In this document: positions 32,993 through 45,915 of the stretch, piece after piece
How positions within the stretch are numbered: the stretch's first letter is position 1
Layout of the letters: each line of letters starts with the position of its first letter
Source: Zopfochytrium polystomum
Lineage: Eukaryota; Chytridiomycota; Chytridiomycetes; Chytridiales; Chytridiaceae
Assembly (NCBI GenBank): GCA_025765615.1
Contig: JAIVFJ010000149.1
Span: 99,613-163,612 of the forward strand
Direction: 5' to 3'
DNA length: 64,000 nucleotides
Translations under genes and position numbers: made by a program
Notes under the pieces: model-generated
Told to the model about the DNA's origin: nothing
The model's database searches: none
Seen by the model: the letters and a program-made list of their open reading frames with translations, nothing else

Positions 32993-35087
32993 ATGGCGCT
33001 GGCCGATGCCGCCCGGCTGTACAGCGCTAGGGTGAAGGACGTCTTTAATTCTCCCGAGTCGCGAATCTTCTTGTCCCTCGACTGCCTCCCTCGCATCGCC
33101 CCCACTCCTAAAGGCGCCGCCGCGGCTGCCGCAGACCGTCGGGCGTCGCCCGCAGCCGCCGCCGCCGCCGCCGCCGACAAGCCCGCCCACAAGGAGCTTT
33201 CGAAAGAGCCGCCGCCAAATCCTTTCGCGTCACTCCTCCTCACTTTCCCCTTCCTGGCACCCGCCAAAGAAGAGCCTCCCCCTTCGCCAGATAAGAATGC
33301 CCCGGCTCCTGACACAGACTCGCCCGCCGAAAATCCTCACGATAAGTCCTCATCGACACCTCCACCTCGCGACAACGATCCGAAGCCGCCTACTCCTCCA
33401 CCATCGCCAGAACCACCTCTGCCGCCAAAGCGAGTGGTGGCGGTGTCAATTGTGGGTGATCCAAACGGAGTACCCACGATCTTGCATTACGGACTTGGTG
33501 GCGGCCGCTACCTGTCATGGATCTTTCACGAGTTCGCACTGCGGTCGGGCCTCCGTCTGATTGTTCCTGATCGCCCTGACACCGGTCTATCAGACAGCTG
33601 GGATCGCGATGCAGATCCAGCGATCGGGACTTCCCCGTTGAGCGCCTCCCGGCGGCTGTCGGCGCCGCGGTGGCGGGGAGGTTTCCTTGATTGGGCTGGC
33701 GTCGTGGTCCAAATCGCCGACAAGCTCATTGGCCCCGGCGCCCAATTCGCGCAAATGGGCATCTCGTGCGGCTGCTCGTACGCCTTGGCCGTCGCTCATC
33801 GATTTCCCGAGCGAATGCTCCCGGACACGCCTCTTGTTCTCCTCTGCTCGTGGATCCCGCCGTCCGTGCGCGAGTCCCCCGGCCTCGTGAAGTTTGCCCG
33901 CTACATGCCGACCAACTTGTACGTCTCGCTGCTGGAAACCGGCAACTGGCTCAGCGCCGACCCGTGGAACTTGGGCTGGTTCGGCGACCTGGCCGCCACC
34001 TTCCAGTGGATCGGCGACGTCAGCGCGGCGTCGACAGGCGCGCTGGCCAGCGCGATGTCCCTGCGCGGGGAGCTGCAGCACGCCGCCGAATCGTCGCGCC
34101 CCAGCTTCCTGTACGCCGACGCAACCACCGCGTCGTCGTCCACTGCGGCGTCTTCGGCCAAGAAGACTCCGCCGGCGGCCGCGCCTTCCACGCCGCCCGC
34201 GCCGCCGCTGTTCCGCATCACCGACGCGATCGCCAAGCTCGACGCGATCACGTACATCTCCACCCAGAACCCACACCTCAGCGCGCGGGAGGCGGCGGAT
34301 CTGACGCGCAACATCATCCACCGCACGCCGCCGTCGGCGACGTACACGCCGCCGCCGCCGCCGCCGGGGACGACGTGGGAGTCGCTGCGGACGGACCCGA
34401 CGGCGCCGCGGCCGGACCTGGGCACGCCGCCGGGGGTGATGCCCGGCTGGATGGAGACGGACGTGGACGCCGAGGTGCGGTGCCTGCGCGTCGGGAGGGG
34501 GGTACCGCGTCGACGGGGCGGTCGTCGACTTTTTGAACTGCGTCGAGCACACGGGCCCGCTAGGGTTCGACTACGCGCAGACGCCGCCGGGCTTGCCGAT
34601 CGTGGCCGTGCACGGCGACCTGGACCCGCTGGTGCCGGCGTCGGCGATCCGCGCCGTCGGCGCGCGCTGCGGGTGGGACGTGGTCGTCGTCGAGGGGCAG
34701 GGCCACAATTTCGTCGACGTGGATGTCATTATGGAGACGTTTAACATCGTGGCAAAATGGAGGACCGTGCACGGTCGAGGTGCGGCTGTTGCGGGTGGTG
34801 GCGATGAAGCGAAAGGAGGTGGCGCGAGTGGGGGCGAAAAGGAATCGGCAGGCGGCGACGACGACGGCGCGGGAAGGCGGGGCGTATTTGAGCTGGACGT
34901 CGAGTCGACGGGGACCGCACCAGCCCTTCCTGATGAAGAGTCGAAGGGCGGGGACGGACCGGCCGAACCTTCAGCTCCCGCACCTGCGTTCGGCGGCCGA
35001 TACAGGGTGATTTCGCCCGTCAAGGACAGAAAACGTAAAGGGGATGGGAGCGGTTCTGTATCCATTTTACAGTTGCTGCAAGAGTGA
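32993..35087 (+). CDS. Alpha/beta hydrolase of fungal type
   Basis: About 680-697 residues. After a Pro/Ala-rich front of about 140 residues, the hydrolase fold shows VSIVGDPNGVPTILHYGLGGG (oxyanion loop), DRPDTGLSD, the nucleophile elbow GISCGCS (Ser of GxSxG), the acid VHGDLDPLVP and the histidine GQGHNFV. A Pro-rich cap insert lies in between, and the C terminus is low-complexity. The frame changes near 34500. Either a 46-nt intron (34502-34547, donor GTACCG) is removed, or the G6 run at 34497-34502 has one base too many. Substrate unknown. Confidence 0.82.
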
Positions 35088-35113
35088 TGAAGGAGGAATA
35101 ATACCAAGTTTTG

Positions 35114-35154
<41 letters not shown>

Positions 35155-35240
35155 CAACAATACATCAACTTTTTAATCCCACGAAATGCCCCAACGCAAG
35201 CGACCCAAAAACAGTGAAACGTATCTGACAAACCAATTAG
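35088..35240. terminator. 3' region between convergent genes, with T32
   Basis: A T32 run at 35119-35150 begins 31 bp after the hydrolase stop. It may mark 3'-end formation, but that is inferred only from position. Confidence 0.3.
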
Positions 35241-37884
35241 TTACGGAAGCAGCCCAACGCCACGCAGCTCCAACCCGTTGGTACCCCCACCCCTCCAAAT
35301 GTCCTCCAGTTCCGTCACGCGGCTGTCGTCCGCGTCGTCGCCGAGTCGCGTGTAAAGCGGCCCGACCAGAATAACCTCCCGTAGGCGGTCAAACTGCTGT
35401 CGCAGCCAGGCCGCGCAGCGCCTCAGCTCGTCCATACGGTACCGCCGCTCCTGCCGCACGACGGCGCGCTCGACCTCCCACGCGCCGGGTTCCGGCAGCC
35501 GGTGCCCGGCGTACCGCAGCATTTCGTCGTCGTCGTCGTTGCTGTCGCCGCAATGAAGGAGCGTCACGTGGAGCTCGGAAAGGAGCCGATGGGACGAAAC
35601 AAAGTCGATCAGCTCGGCCGGGAGCTTGGCGCGGACGTCGTTCTCGGTCCGAGTCGCCGGTGTTGTCGGCTGGGACGGCGCCGCCCCCGCCGCTGCCGCC
35701 GCCGCAAAGGTCGGGCCGGCTCCGTCGGGAGTCTCCAGCGTGACCCACAAGCTCTCCAGCCTGGGGAACGCGCGGTTGCGGACCCACTCTGCGAGGACTC
35801 CCGCGGGGAACGGCAAGTTGGAGGTTTCGAGGCGCTCGAGGACGGGGTTGGCGGTTGCCAGCCTACGCCAGTCGGCCAGGTTTAAAGAGTGAGCGGGAAG
35901 GCGGGAGGCGGCCGACTCAATGTGCAGGTGGCGGAGGTTTGGCGAGGCGCTCGTCGTCAAGAATACGAGCTGTCGGGTCTGTTCGGGGTCAATGAAACGA
36001 AGCTCAAGGTGCTGCAGATGGGGCAAGGGCAAGGGTGTGACGGATTGAGGGTCTTCTGGGATCAAGGCGTCGATGTTGAGAAGGTAATTGAGGCAGAGTT
36101 TCGTGAGGTGCTCCAAGGGATACGTGCGGGAGAGCAAAAGCGAGAGGGACGCAGGGTGAGGGGCCCAGAGTGAAAGAGATCTGAGGGAGGGCAAAAGGGG
36201 AGCTTCGAAACCAGATATATCGACAGTCTCTTCGTCCATTGGTTGTGCTGCCAGTTTTGCAAAGTCGGTTTGGACCATTTTCGACGAACGCAAATCCAAA
36301 GTGTCAAGTTTTTCCAGAGACTTGGATTTTAGGAGGGTCGGGACACCATTCTCCGTCGTATTGGATTCAGTCGAATCTTGGTTTACGAGCCTGAGCAACC
36401 TTCTCGACGGTTGCAACAGCGAAAAAGGTACGTCCATTTTGAGCTCAGTCAGGTCTGGAAAGTATTCGACCATTTCCAAAATATCCTCCTCCGTCGGCAT
36501 ACTGGGGCTCGTGTCAAAGACTTTTAACGACCGCAAAGTCGCTGAACACTTATGCTTCGCTTCTCGTATAGGTGGGAACCTTTGAGTAGTTGGTAGAACA
36601 ATCAAATTGCATTGCCCAAAATGCAGCAGCGTCAAGTTTGGCAGATGGTGTGTCAAGTAGAGCACAAGATCGGCGTAAGAAACCGTCTCAGAGTTTTCGA
36701 CAAGGTCGACGGAGCCATTGTTGGAGACGTGGTGACGTTCGCCGTTCTCGCTTTGAAGAGACCGCTTGTAGAACCAAACGTCGCATTTTCCGATTGACAG
36801 CTCTCGAAGAAGCGGAAACGCCTCGGCGGTTTCAAATACGTGTGTCGGCGTAAGACTGGCGTATTTAACTTTTAGTGTTTCAAGAAGAGGGCAAGATCTT
36901 GAGATTGCCTCGACCGTGTCGTCCGGAAGGTGAAGGCTACAAAAAGTTATTAATGAATCTGCCGCAAACAAATCAACTTGACTCAACTAGTCGGCGTCCA
37001 GCATCAGCGATTTCAGGTAAGGTAGTCGAATTACTGGGCCCCTCATCCACCTCACGAAAGCATTTAAAGCTTCAGCGCTCGTTGAACCCAGCCGCAGAGA
37101 GTTTCCTTGATAAACCACAGGCCTGTTCGCCACTTCTTGGTTCCAGCTGCGACCGAGAAACGAAGGCGCCTCGACTCGCAAGTACCTAAAAGTAGGTATG
37201 GTCGCGGTAGATTCGAAAAGTTCCACGAGGTTGCGGGCGCCGTGGCTGCCTTTCGAGAAATCGACAATGAGCACCTCTAGCTTGGCGCAGCCGCGCATTG
37301 CGCCACCAATAATGCGGTCACTACTCGAGCGAATTCGGCGAAGGTTCGGATGACCTTCAAACTGAGCGGCAACATCGTCCGTCATCCTGTGAATCTCGCT
37401 AGCTTTTGATTCTCTTCGATGGGCGGTCTGGTCAGTCACGTGCAGACTTTCCAGTGCGGGAAGGATGACCATCAGCTTTGCTAGGTTGTGTGCTTTCACT
37501 CGTGGAGTAGCTTCGATGGTGAGGTGCTTAAGTCCGGCCGAATATTAAAGGGGGAGGTGCGGCGTTTATCAGCTTTTAGGTGCCACTTGAGGGGAACGGA
37601 TATGGGAATTTGCATGTGCTTACCTTGAGGCCGTGGAAGGACGCTCGGTGCCATATAGAGCAGACAGTGGCAACGTCACGAAACAGGAAGTTTGCAGGCA
37701 GCCGTGAAAAGATATCAAATAGGATCTCCTGGGGAAGTTGGCGTGGTGCGGCAAGGCGGCTTGTGTCTGCAACGGTCGTCTGGGAAGCGGTGGCGTTGGT
37801 GGCGGTGGCGGTGAAGGCAGTGGGACGGGCCGCGGCGACGCAGCCTCCTAACTCAGCCAACCTCGTTGCCATCACCGGCACCAT
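35241..37884 (-). CDS. F-box and leucine-rich-repeat protein
   Basis: Exons 37884-37624, 37526-36988 and 36936-35241; phases agree; 831 residues. The F-box (LPQEILFDIFSRLPANFLFRD, followed by VCSIWHRAS) lies near residue 58. Many irregular leucine-rich repeats follow (LPALESLHV, PNLRRIR, LPYLKSLML, CPLLETLKV, FPLLRELSI, LPSLRSLSL, LPHLQHLEL, FPRLESLWV). This is the architecture of an SCF ubiquitin-ligase substrate receptor. A stop codon between exons 2 and 3 (TAG at 36990-36988) is removed by the 51-nt intron (donor GTTGAG, acceptor TTGTAG), which also joins LMLDAD-Y-LHLPDD. Substrate unknown. Confidence 0.82.
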
Positions 37885-38087
37885 GACCTCAAGGAAAGAT
37901 ATTATTGCAGCTGCCAGCGATGCCCTGGCAAGTTCTCGGATTTGGTTGGCGTAGTTGCCTCCTTTTTTGGGCAGAAAAAAAAAAAAAAAAAAAAAAAAAA
38001 AAGAAGAAAGAAAAAAGCGCCTCCTCTCAGGAGCCAACAGCGGATTGCCCGCCTCACCACATTCGCCCCTAGCTTCAAGCCAAAGTG
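37885..38087. other. Gap with A28 run (T28 in sense of the flanking genes)
   Basis: A28 at 37975-38002 lies 86 nt downstream of the epoxide hydrolase stop, as T on its coding strand, and upstream of the F-box gene. Confidence 0.5.
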
Positions 38088-39340
38088 TTAAAGCTTGCTG
38101 CTGCCGCCTGAGGCGGGCTCGGCGAAGGCGTCCTTCAGCCACTCTTTTAGCATCCCATTCAGCTGAGCAGACTGTTCCGACGGGACCCAGTGGCCGGCAT
38201 CGACATACTGTCGTCAAGAAGAGTAGTTTTTGAGTGACGTTTAAAAAAGTAGCGGCAGCAAGCGAGAAGGGATGCAAGAGTGTCAACAGCCATTACCTTG
38301 AATGTCACATTGGGCACGAACTTGCTCATCTTTCTCGCCATCGAAGGAGGCAGTGCCAGGTCGTAATTAGCAACAACCTGAAGACGTCGCTGTAGTGAAT
38401 TGACCGAGTAACACGCGTGCCTCACATACCATCAAGGCCTTGTGGCTAACTATACTGGGTAGCCCAATTTCGTCTTCGTAATTCACTCGTCGCGTGCGAT
38501 ACAGATTCAGCGGTCCGTGGAAGCCCGTCGCTTTGTACGTGTTGACATAGTGCTGCAATTCCTGTTGTACCGAAGTCCTTCGCTCTCAGTCTTGCAGCAA
38601 ACAGTGTACGAGCAAACGAAACGGAAAAGGCAGTCACGGACCTCATGGGAAAGAACATCAGACATTGGCACGCCCGACGGATCGACGGGAATGTAGTGCA
38701 GATTCTCCTTGCTGAGGGTCACGAACGACTGCCCGCTCTCTGCGCTTTTTCGCGACACCCAGATCCGCCGGAACACGCTCTCCGTCCGCTGATCGAGCAG
38801 CGCGTCCGTCTCAAACTCGGAGAACCACTTTTGGTACTTGAAGTTGGGCAGCAGCTTAACGATCTCGTCCACTGAAATGTAGGTGGGCGATGGCGGCACG
38901 TAGGCGGTGCAGACGGCGGCTACTGCAATGATCCGAGCGGGGCTGTGCATGCAGAGGCGCCACGCCACCATGCCGCCCCAGTCGTGGCCAACGACGACGA
39001 AACGGGTATCACTGCGCGACGTTGCATGATCGACAATGTCCAGCACGTCGCGGCAAAGATTTTTGAAGCCGTACGAGCGAAGCGCTGGGTCCTCGAACGA
39101 TGTCACTCGTGGCCCTTCGGACTGGCCGTAGCCTCGCAAGTCCGGCACGATGACGCGGTAACCGGCACGCACCAATGCACCGATCTGGAAGCGCCAGCCG
39201 TACCAATAGTCAGGGAAACCGTGGACGAGAACGACAATGGGGGAGGTTGAACTTCCTTCATCAACGAAATGGAGCTTCACGCCGTCGACGGTGGCTGGGG
39301 CAAAGCGGTGGGTGAACGACGAAGGATCACGAGGGTCCAT
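38088..39340 (-). CDS. Epoxide hydrolase (alpha/beta fold)
   Basis: Exons 39340-38642, 38561-38430, 38377-38297 and 38207-38088; phases agree; 343 residues, the usual size. Motifs: oxyanion HGFPDYWYGWRFQI, LRGYGQSE, nucleophile GHDWGG (Asp), cap-domain FHGPLNLYR with the catalytic Tyr, acid region, and base in YVDAGHWVPSE. It opens epoxides to diols through an ester intermediate. No targeting signal is visible. The start codon is only 38 bp after the glutathione reductase stop on the same strand. Confidence 0.9.
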
Positions 39341-39378
39341 AATGAATTGCACAAGGGATTTTATTTCCGTTTTCGGAT

Positions 39379-41381
<2,003 letters not shown>

Positions 41382-41622
41382 TCAATTCCGAAAGATTGCC
41401 TGGGCTCTTGTTCCTATTTATGCTCTTCTTTTTGAAGTTTTCCCGTTTTTTCTTTTATCGTATTTGTAACCGAAAAAAACAGCATTGGAAGGGGGACCCA
41501 AATTTGTCAGAGGATTTCCAATTCTTGGAGCCGTTGCACGAGCCGTTGGCTCCAATTTCTCCGCACCCCGTCCCCCCCTTTCCCCCACGAAAACCCACTG
41601 ATTCTCCGCGTTCCCGCTGGTC

Positions 41623-44600
41623 TCAAGGGTTTCGCGAACCTTCAGGCCCACCACTTGCGCCTTCGGTCAGTACGACGCCCAGGTCCGCGTTCAGAAGCTC
41701 GGACACCGTCATTGACTGCACAGCGCGAGCGCCGCGCGCGCTCGAGAGCTCCATCAAAGGGAGTCGCGGGAGCGTTGATCGGCATCCGGCCAGCGGATTG
41801 GCGACTGCCGCAACAGTGTTCGACACTGCCGGCGACACTGCCGGTGGACTGCTGGCATTGGCCGCCACCGCACTTGGCAACAGCAGGCTTTCGGTTGCGG
41901 ATGGCTTACCCCCACCTCTATTGGAATCATTTGCAAGCGGCGGAAGCGTAACCCCAAGACAGGATGCTGAAGGTGCGGCATAGCGCTGTTGCCTTTTTTT
42001 CATGTCCGTCACGATGCTTCGAGCAAATTCGGACCGTGCGTACCAGGTTTGATAGGATGCCTGTAGCAAATCGGCGGTTTTCGGAGGCCTTTGGCTCGTT
42101 GGGTGCAAAGCAACATCCTTGGCGAGCGCCTGGCTTTTCCTCCGCTGGGTAATTACTGGATCTGGTCCCTCCGCTGAGTTTGTCAATTCCGGATCGCCAT
42201 CTCCTTCTGACGTATTATCGTCCAATTCAATCGAAGTCCTACGTTGCATCCTATCCGAGAGATCAAGTCTGCTATAAATGATTAATAGGTTTTTAATAGG
42301 TTTCTGCAGAGGGGTCGAAGGTCAAAGAAACGCACATATCCTCTTTTATGGATACGCTCGACCGTCGTCGTTCATTGGCCGATGAGCGCAGTGAATCGAT
42401 GACCTTGTTGGTCACTTGCTTGAACTTGCCGGCTACATGTTCTGCAGCCTCATGCCGAGAAACGTCGGAAGGTTTTCCTGCTTTTGAGTAAGTAGATGCT
42501 ACTGAAAGATCCCAAAGCGAGTCCTGGCCCAGCGTGCCCACATAAACGCCATAAACCTAGTCCGTAATTATGAGAAAAATTCGGAAGAAAATTATTTCTT
42601 GCCGTAAAAACACGCGCTGTTCCGTCCGTCGACGCCGTTACCATGAAAGACGACTCCATGAGATCAATGGATACAATTCCTTTTAAGTGACCCCGAAAGA
42701 CAGATAGAACGTTTGGTGGAGTGATTTCGTCTCGGTCGTCAATACATGTCAGTGAAATATCGAAGACAGTCACCCATCCTTGCGAGTCTCCAGTAACTAA
42801 CAAATTATTGGATGAATTTACACTCATTGCGTAAATTCCCTCCCCGTTTCCCTGCGTGGCGTCCATCTCCCATATCAAAAACGCTGTATCGATTTGCCAC
42901 CATCGAATGACGCCGTCTGCTCCGGTGGTCAGCAGGGTTGCTGCGTTTTTCATCATAATTCGCTCCTTGAGGAAAAGAACTGGCAATGAAATAAAAGGAG
43001 AAGTCAGCTGCAGGTTTCAAACTTCGAATTTTACCTTTGTCAATTGACCGATTTGGATTCGATTTATCATCAGCGCCTGGCCACTTCAATCGATGAATGA
43101 GGTGTCCAGATTGCAAGTTGCTTATCGCTATCTGACCGTCGTAACTACCAGTAGCGAGAAGAAAAGGAGGGCAAAAGTCGCAGCACAGAACATCCTCATG
43201 ATGCCACGGTGTTGGGTCCTTTTTGTTCGGGTATACCGCCCGTGGTCGAATTCGTGCAGCTGAAGCGTCATCCTCGAATATGACTACAGTCTTGTTCCAA
43301 CTGGTTGCTACAATGAATTGAGTTTCATTCATCTCTATATACTACGGAATGGCGAAGGTTAGCCCAATTGGATATTGTGTCATACTTTCCATAATGCTGG
43401 TAACCTCCGAAGAATCCGGCTTCACCAGCTCGCGAATAAGCTGACCGTTATGAAAATTCCAGACAAAAATAGTTCCATCTGAGAAAGCGATGAATGAAGT
43501 CCACGATTGGTAAAAGTAAAATGGAACCTCGAGCACCGGTGACGAGCCTTCGATGCCCAGTATCAAAACCCATCGCCGTTATCTCAGCTTTGCCGTGGGC
43601 TTCAGAGAAGCGGAAGGTCTTCAGTCCTGTCAATGCGTCCTGTGTAAAGTTAGAATGAAAATTGTTGCTGGATCCAGTTGGCTCACCCAAACTTGAATTA
43701 CCCCTCCATCGCATCCGGTGACGATCTGTCGAAAGTTTGGATTGTACAAGGCAGCTCGCAAAGGGTACTCATGGGTTCTTGACGTTGTCACTTGAGTGTC
43801 GCTCTTCCCTTTAAATTTGAACTCGGCGATGCCGTTCGAGACAGCGAGGAGCTTTCCCTTCCCAGAGGAATTGAAGAAGATTCTGGAAAGGGGAACGTCT
43901 GATTCAAGCGGCATGCGATCCAATAGAGATTGGAGACATTGCATTGTTCTCAAATCCCACACTTTTATCATGTTGTCTGAAGATAGGGAAATGACCTGGC
44001 CGTCAATGTCGTTAATTGATATATCAATGATAGGTGCATTATGCCCTTTCAAAGCTGCCATTGGGTGGGACAGACGGTGCGGGTTCCAAACTCGTAGTTG
44101 CCGATCTGCACCACCTGTCACAAGGGACACTGGAAAATGCGAGTAGGCAAACGTATTGACCCCCTTGCACACAGGCGCTGTGAAGATGCTCCATCGGCCC
44201 CCTCCGCCGCCTGGTTTCGTCGCAATTCGTTGGGCAACTACCAGCGATGCTTTGGGATCAGGTGAACATGACACAAGCGAGTGAAGTTCGTGGTAGTAAC
44301 GAACTTTCACAGCCCAGTCCTCGTGCACTTTGTGGCGAGTGAGTGTGCCTCCGAGCGCTCCAAGCGGAGCAGTGGATAGTGATGCCGGATGATAGGACGA
44401 TGGGGAAACAAGTGAGATTGTAATGGCTTCGCCTTTCCGTTTCTTTTGAGCGATGACGGCGGCGATCGAAAAGGTAAACTCGCAGACATAGCCCTGATCT
44501 GTGCTGAAGAAAAGCGAGGCCACATCATTGTCTGGATTCTCACTATTCACCCAATAGTGGAGAGATAAAGCAACACTGTCGTAAAGATCCAGCCGAATGT

Positions 44601-45623
44601 GTGGGGAGAGCGTAGAGTATTCTGGAACATGACAGTCAGCGAGGCTGGCGGCAGCGGGAGTTACCGTAAAACGTAATCTCGTGGTCATCCGAGGCCACGG
44701 CAAATTTATTCAAGTTGGCCATTAAAACGCAGTCGTGGGCCCAAGGTGTCGGCGATCGCAGGATGTTAACTTTCTTTTCCTTTTGCGGCTTTAAATCTTC
44801 AATCGTGTCGCGCAAGTGCCGACGCCGTGAACTATCTAATTGTCAAAACGGCAAAAGTAATTGATGAGACCTCACCAAATACTTGTGAAACATCGCTGCA
44901 ACTTGAGCGATTCAGTCCAAACGCACAGCGTTCCTTCACGGCTGCACGTTATGAACCTATTCTGCCCAGGGACAAAAATTACAGCTATGATGGCCTCATG
45001 GTGCCTTGTCTGAAGTTTCGGAAATGAGAGCATTGTACTGGGTACATCGAACAGCTGAATCGAGGCTTCTTCTCTCATCTTCGTCTGGCGCTCTGCGCGT
45101 AGCAGCATAAACGTACTGAACTCCTCCCAGTCCACGGCATTATCGGTGTTCGCGTCAACTTGCATAAACAGAAGCCCCATTTGTTCTTCGGTTAGACCTT
45201 TTCCCAGGACCGCCCCGAATGCCCTTTTGAAGTTTTCCATGTCTAGCTGTTTCTTCCCGTCCTTCGACGCTCTCTGAGTAAAGTTCCGTCAGTTGCTCCG
45301 CGATTGAGTTTTGAAAAGCGAACCTCAAAAATTTGCATCAGTTCACGAAAATGGGACAGGTTGATTTCTCTCTCTGCTCGATAGAGTGCCTTATCCTTAA
45401 GCACATTGACTGAATCGGTGTCGGCTACAAGATCGATTTGCCTTCCTTTCTTCTTTGCCAGCGCGAGCTGCGCGATAACAGCCAGTCGTGGATTGTACTT
45501 CGGATGCCGAGGTCCACGCGCTCCACCACCTGATGGCCCAGGCAGGCCGGCATTACGAGACGCTTCCTCGCTCGCGACGGCGGAGGCATCTTGAAAGATC
45601 GAGGGCAAAGATACGTTCGCCAT
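41623..45623 (-). CDS. EF-hand and WD40-repeat protein, WDR49-like
   Basis: Ten exons: 45623-45324, 45273-44876, 44831-44665, 44621-43687, 43639-43528, 43478-43386, 43334-43035, 42979-42603, 42556-42336 and 42268-41623. Phases agree; 1,182 residues. The N terminus has an EF-hand region (DANTDNAVDWEEFSTFML), then at least eight WD repeats (for example GQNRFITCSREGTLCVW, SLVTGGADRQLRVWNP, VISLSSDNMIKVWDL, IVTGCDGGVIQVW, LVTGARDGTIFVWN, LATGSYDGQIAIS, LLTTGADGVIRWWQ). VYGVYVGTLGQ and WYARSEFARS close the conserved part. Domain order matches the WDR49/WDR64 group, which I associate with flagellated eukaryotes. Intron 8 has a GC donor (ACG/GCAAGA). Its start is 292 bp from that of DNA ligase I. 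Confidence 0.83.
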
Positions 45624-45915
45624 AGATCAGGCGATCTGTAGTTTTGCGATTCGCGACGATCCAGGGTGGTAGCTCAGAGTTCTGCCCTCGAAGTGTGCGA
45701 GCCCGCGAGAACCCACAATGGGAAAGACGTCAACTAAATCAACGAAGAGTAAATTTCATAAGATGCTGTCAAACCTGCGAAGCCATTATTGGCTGGACGA
45801 CGTCCCATCGCGGCGCACTGCTGTCTGGTTGACTGGAGGTTGATGTTCGAGGAGAGTTGGGACTAGGTGGCTGGGGCGCACGAGCATTTTTGTCAGATTT
45901 TTGCAATTCTCCACG
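45624..45915. promoter_or_regulatory. Divergent promoter, WDR49-like / DNA ligase I
   Basis: 292 bp between two start codons pointing apart. No clear TATA box or repeat seen. Confidence 0.45.

Noticed and set aside
36988..36990. Nonsense mutation in the F-box gene
   Set aside because: A 51-nt GT-AG intron starting inside the TAG codon removes it with correct phase.
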